Of a stretch of DNA of 8,317 bases, positions 6,502 to 8,317 are shown piece after piece (the stretch's first letter is position 1; each line of letters starts with the position of its first letter). The notes beneath the pieces are model-generated. The model was not told the origin of the DNA. It did no database searches and worked only from the letters and a program-made list of their open reading frames with translations. The translations under genes were made by a program, and so were the position numbers. Source of the stretch: DATKXO01 sp035528995 (lineage in GTDB: Bacteria > Planctomycetota > Phycisphaerae > UBA1845); contig DATKXO010000444.1 in the NCBI GenBank assembly GCA_035528995.1, positions 1-8,317 of the forward strand. The letters run 5' to 3'.

Positions 6502-7686
6502 TCACGCCACCGCCAGGATGACGCCGCTGTTGTAGCCGCCGAAGCCGGCCGAGTTGTTCAGCACGTAGCGCATCTGTGCCGGGCGCGGTCCACCGGCCAA
6601 TGCGTCCAGGCCGTCACACGGGATGGCGTTCTCCAGGTTCCAGGTTGGGATCAATGTTTGATGTTCCAGGCTGAGCACGCAGCAGGCGATCTCGATGGCA
6701 GCGGCCGCTCCCATGGTGTGCCCGGTCAGGGCCTTGATCGAGCTGAAGGCCACGCCTTTGGGGAAGCATCTCTGCAGAACCTTGACCTCGATGGCGTCGT
6801 TCTGCGGCGTGCCGGTGCCGTGGGCACAGACGTAGGCGATCTCCTCAGGCTTCAGGGCGGCTTCGGCCAGGGCGTTGTTCGCGGCGCGGGTCAGGCCGTC
6901 GCCGTCCGGATCGGGTCGGGTGGGGTGGTAGCTCTCGCAGGTCACGCCGCAGCCGGCGACTCGGGCGCGGATGGCGGCGCCGCGGGCCCGCGCGGACGAC
7001 TCGCGCTCCAGGACGAAGATGGCCGACCCCTCGCCGACCAGCAGCCCGTCTCGCTTTTCGTCGAAGGGGCGGCAGACCTCGGCCGCCATCACCCGCAAGC
7101 GCATGAACCCCAGAAACGCCAAGCGGCTGAACCCGTCCGCCCCACCGGCCAGCACAACGTCACTTCGCCCTTCCAGCAGGCTCCGCCGAGCCGCGGCGAT
7201 GGCCAGGTTGCCCGCGGCGCAGGCCCCGTACAGATCGGCGACCGGACCGGTCACACCCACGTCGGCCTGGACGTGGCGAGCGATCGATCCGGGCCGGTTG
7301 TCCACTACCCGCCGCATCTGGTCGGCCGCGAGCCAATCCTGCTCGGTCGCGCCCAGCCGTTCCTCGATGAAATCCGTCTCGCCCATGGTCGTACCGACGG
7401 TGACGGCCAGGCGCCCGGCCGGCAGGTCGGCGGTCTGTAATCCCGCTGAGGCGATGGCCTGACGCGAGGCAGCCACGGCAAGCTGGGCGGCCCGCCCCAT
7501 GGGGCGGCCGACTTCGATGGGCTGGCGCACCTGGCAGCCGATCTTGCGGGGCAGCTCGGAGGTGTCCAGGCAGTCGACCGGCGCCGCTCCGCTACGACCG
7601 GCGCACAACGAATCCCAGAACCGGTCCTGGTCACAGCCGATGGGCGATACAACGCCCAAGCCGGTGATGACGATCTCTTCCGCCAT
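6502..7686 (-). CDS. Beta-ketoacyl-ACP synthase II (FabF-like), first ketosynthase of the cassette
   Basis: A cytoplasmic elongating condensing enzyme of the KAS I/II family, 394 residues, opening with the typical IVITGLGVVSPIG (5-17). Catalytic residues are all present: Cys156 in DLYGACAAG, His289 in CAHGTGT, Lys318 in SIKALTGH and His323. The C-terminal gating loop NSAGFGGYN (378-386) is standard. The nucleophile context CAAG replaces the commoner CASG or CATG. The start ATG at 7686 places the first strand correctly, though the ribosome binding site is weak. It lies 174 bases downstream of the acyl carrier protein gene and 92 bases upstream of a second, divergent ketosynthase, all on the minus strand. 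The pair with its own ACP points to a specialised fatty-acid or polyketide product, perhaps beside housekeeping FabF elsewhere; that is inference. I give no gene symbol, as fabF may belong to another copy. Confidence 0.93.
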   Translation of the reverse strand: MAEEIVITGLGVVSPIGCDQDRFWDSLCAGRSGAAPVDCLDTSELPRKIGCQVRQPIEVGRPMGRAAQLAVAASRQAIASAGLQTADLPAGRLAVTVGTTMGETDFIEERLGATEQDWLAADQMRRVVDNRPGSIARHVQADVGVTGPVADLYGACAAGNLAIAAARRSLLEGRSDVVLAGGADGFSRLAFLGFMRLRVMAAEVCRPFDEKRDGLLVGEGSAIFVLERESSARARGAAIRARVAGCGVTCESYHPTRPDPDGDGLTRAANNALAEAALKPEEIAYVCAHGTGTPQNDAIEVKVLQRCFPKGVAFSSIKALTGHTMGAAAAIEIACCVLSLEHQTLIPTWNLENAIPCDGLDALAGGPRPAQMRYVLNNSAGFGGYNSGVILAVA

Positions 7687-7730
7687 GTCGCTCGTCAGAG
7701 GATGGATTTGCTCTCGATCGCGCCAACATC

Positions 7731-7742
7731 CCGACGCGTCGG
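7731..7742. promoter_or_regulatory. Perfect 12-base palindrome upstream of the first ketosynthase gene
   Basis: CCGACGCGTCGG is a perfect palindrome 45-56 bases before the ketosynthase ATG, in the 174-base gap after the acyl carrier protein gene. It could be an operator, but short GC palindromes are common by chance in DNA of this composition, and no known regulator site is matched. Confidence 0.15.
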
Positions 7743-7804
7743 CCCCTCAATAAGCCGAGAGCGCCGGACCATCGGAGTTCCGTGTGCCCGATCTTACCGG
7801 ACCC

Positions 7805-7849
7805 ACGCTTCCGACGCCAACGCTCACGCAACCCCGAAGGCGTCTGCGT
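7805..7849 (-). terminator. Stem-loop just after the acyl carrier protein gene
   Basis: On the minus strand, ACGC (7849-7846) plus GACGCC (7844-7839) pair with GGCGTC (7818-7813) plus GCGT (7808-7805) around a 20-base loop, with one unpaired base on one side and four on the other. It begins about a dozen bases past the acp stop. There is no U-run, so complete termination is not expected. Partial termination or mRNA 3' protection, giving more ACP than ketosynthase, is possible. Confidence 0.25.
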
Positions 7850-7860
7850 CACCGCCGGTG

Positions 7861-8109
7861 TCAGGCGGCGGCCACGTGTTCGCGCATCATCTCGAAGATG
7901 TCGTTCAGGCATCCGACCCGCTGGACCACGTCCTCGGGCAACTCGCGCCCGATGATGGACTCGATGGTCGCCAGCATGTGCACGGCATCCAGCGAGTCGA
8001 TCCCGATGTCGCCCAGCGGTTTGGTCAGGTCGATCTTCTCGACCGGCACCTGGATCGACTCGGATACCCAGTCGAGAATCTCCGTCTTGGCCGTCTCGAA
8101 GCTGATCAT
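7861..8109 (-). CDS. Acyl carrier protein
   Basis: A small acidic carrier of 82 residues that holds growing acyl chains on a 4'-phosphopantetheine arm. The attachment serine is Ser39 in the motif GIDSLDAVHM, at the start of helix II, preceded by the typical LTKPLGDI. The four-helix pattern of the family is visible, and the length is normal. It needs a phosphopantetheinyl transferase, which is not in this window. The ATG at 8109 is preceded by GGAGGAG seven bases upstream. It starts 30 bases after the stop of the incomplete upstream gene and precedes two ketosynthase genes on the same strand, so it is probably the dedicated carrier for those enzymes and not the housekeeping AcpP, which usually sits between fabG and fabF. 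The symbol acpP is therefore withheld. Confidence 0.95.
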   Translation of the reverse strand: MISFETAKTEILDWVSESIQVPVEKIDLTKPLGDIGIDSLDAVHMLATIESIIGRELPEDVVQRVGCLNDIFEMMREHVAAA

Positions 8110-8139
8110 CCTCCGTCTCCTCCGTTCCCTGTGCCACCA

Positions 8140-8317
8140 TCACGCAGGTTGATACCTGGCCGGTGTCGGCACCTCCGGCCCGATTCCGGCCAAGGGATAC
8201 TCGATGTGGTCGGCCATCCAGGCGGCGACTTGCCGGCGCCATTCCTGGTATCCGTCTTCGCGTCCCTCGGCCCGCACCTGTAGCTCGATGCGGTCACATT
8301 CGCGAATCGAGGCCCAG
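8140..8317 (-). CDS. C-terminal end of an unidentified protein, cut by the window edge
   Basis: The last 59 codons of a minus-strand gene run from the window edge to TGA at 8142-8140. The visible part begins WASIRECDRIELQVRAEG, continues with a tryptophan-containing amphipathic helix (YQEWRRQVAAWMADHIEY) and ends in a Gly/Pro-rich tail, GPEVPTPARYQPA. Codon third positions are strongly GC, as in the neighbouring genes. It ends 30 bases before the acyl carrier protein start, so the two are very likely co-transcribed. I do not recognise the family from this piece. By position it could be another enzyme of the same lipid or polyketide pathway, such as an acyltransferase or modifying enzyme, but nothing in the visible residues proves this. 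Confidence 0.7.
   Translation of the reverse strand, partial: WASIRECDRIELQVRAEGREDGYQEWRRQVAAWMADHIEYPLAGIGPEVPTPARYQPA

Noticed and set aside
6409..7440. Long plus-strand frames opposite the two ketosynthase genes (also 5636-6535)
   Set aside because: They are Gly/Val/Ala/Arg-rich translations without motifs, antisense to genes with complete catalytic sites.

Overview
The window is GC-rich, gene-dense bacterial chromosome with long intergenic stretches. No rRNA, tRNA, CRISPR array, transposase or phage gene was seen. The gene set fits a high-GC Gram-negative-type bacterium: a Thermotoga/Bacillus-type DAHP synthase, an HI0933/YhiN-type flavoprotein, a tandem universal stress protein, and a type II ketosynthase/acyl-carrier-protein cassette. 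Planctomycetota is my best guess for the phylum, but it rests on general impression and not on a diagnostic marker.

Left part (1-2246, plus strand). A structured leader with a possible 10-codon reading frame precedes aroF, the first enzyme of the shikimate pathway. About 530 bases with no convincing gene follow. Then comes a 35-residue, extremely lysine-rich microprotein (1724-1831) with a good ribosome binding site, set in an A-rich island. A weak 43-codon frame (1874-2005) follows in the next gap.

Middle (2247-5137). A complete YhiN/BaiN-like FAD-dependent oxidoreductase lies on the minus strand. Upstream of it is a 529-base gap holding what looks like a stranded piece of a beta-propeller gene (3616-3861, plus strand). 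A two-domain UspA protein (4030-5019) follows. Its last codons and stop lie inside a directly abutting tandem duplication of about 58 bases (5003-5117), and each copy carries a GGTGGGT/ACCCACC stem-loop.

Right part (5138-8317, minus strand). In transcription order this holds an unidentified gene cut by the window edge, an acyl carrier protein, a FabF-like ketosynthase, and a second, more divergent ketosynthase. Both ketosynthases keep the Cys-His-His triad and the conserved Lys, so neither is a chain-length factor of the Cys-less type. The ACP has the DSL phosphopantetheine site. This looks like the end of a dedicated type II fatty-acid or polyketide operon, whose remaining enzymes (reductase, dehydratase, acyltransferase, if any) would lie beyond base 8317. 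It is the most promising system in the window, but its product cannot be named from these genes alone.
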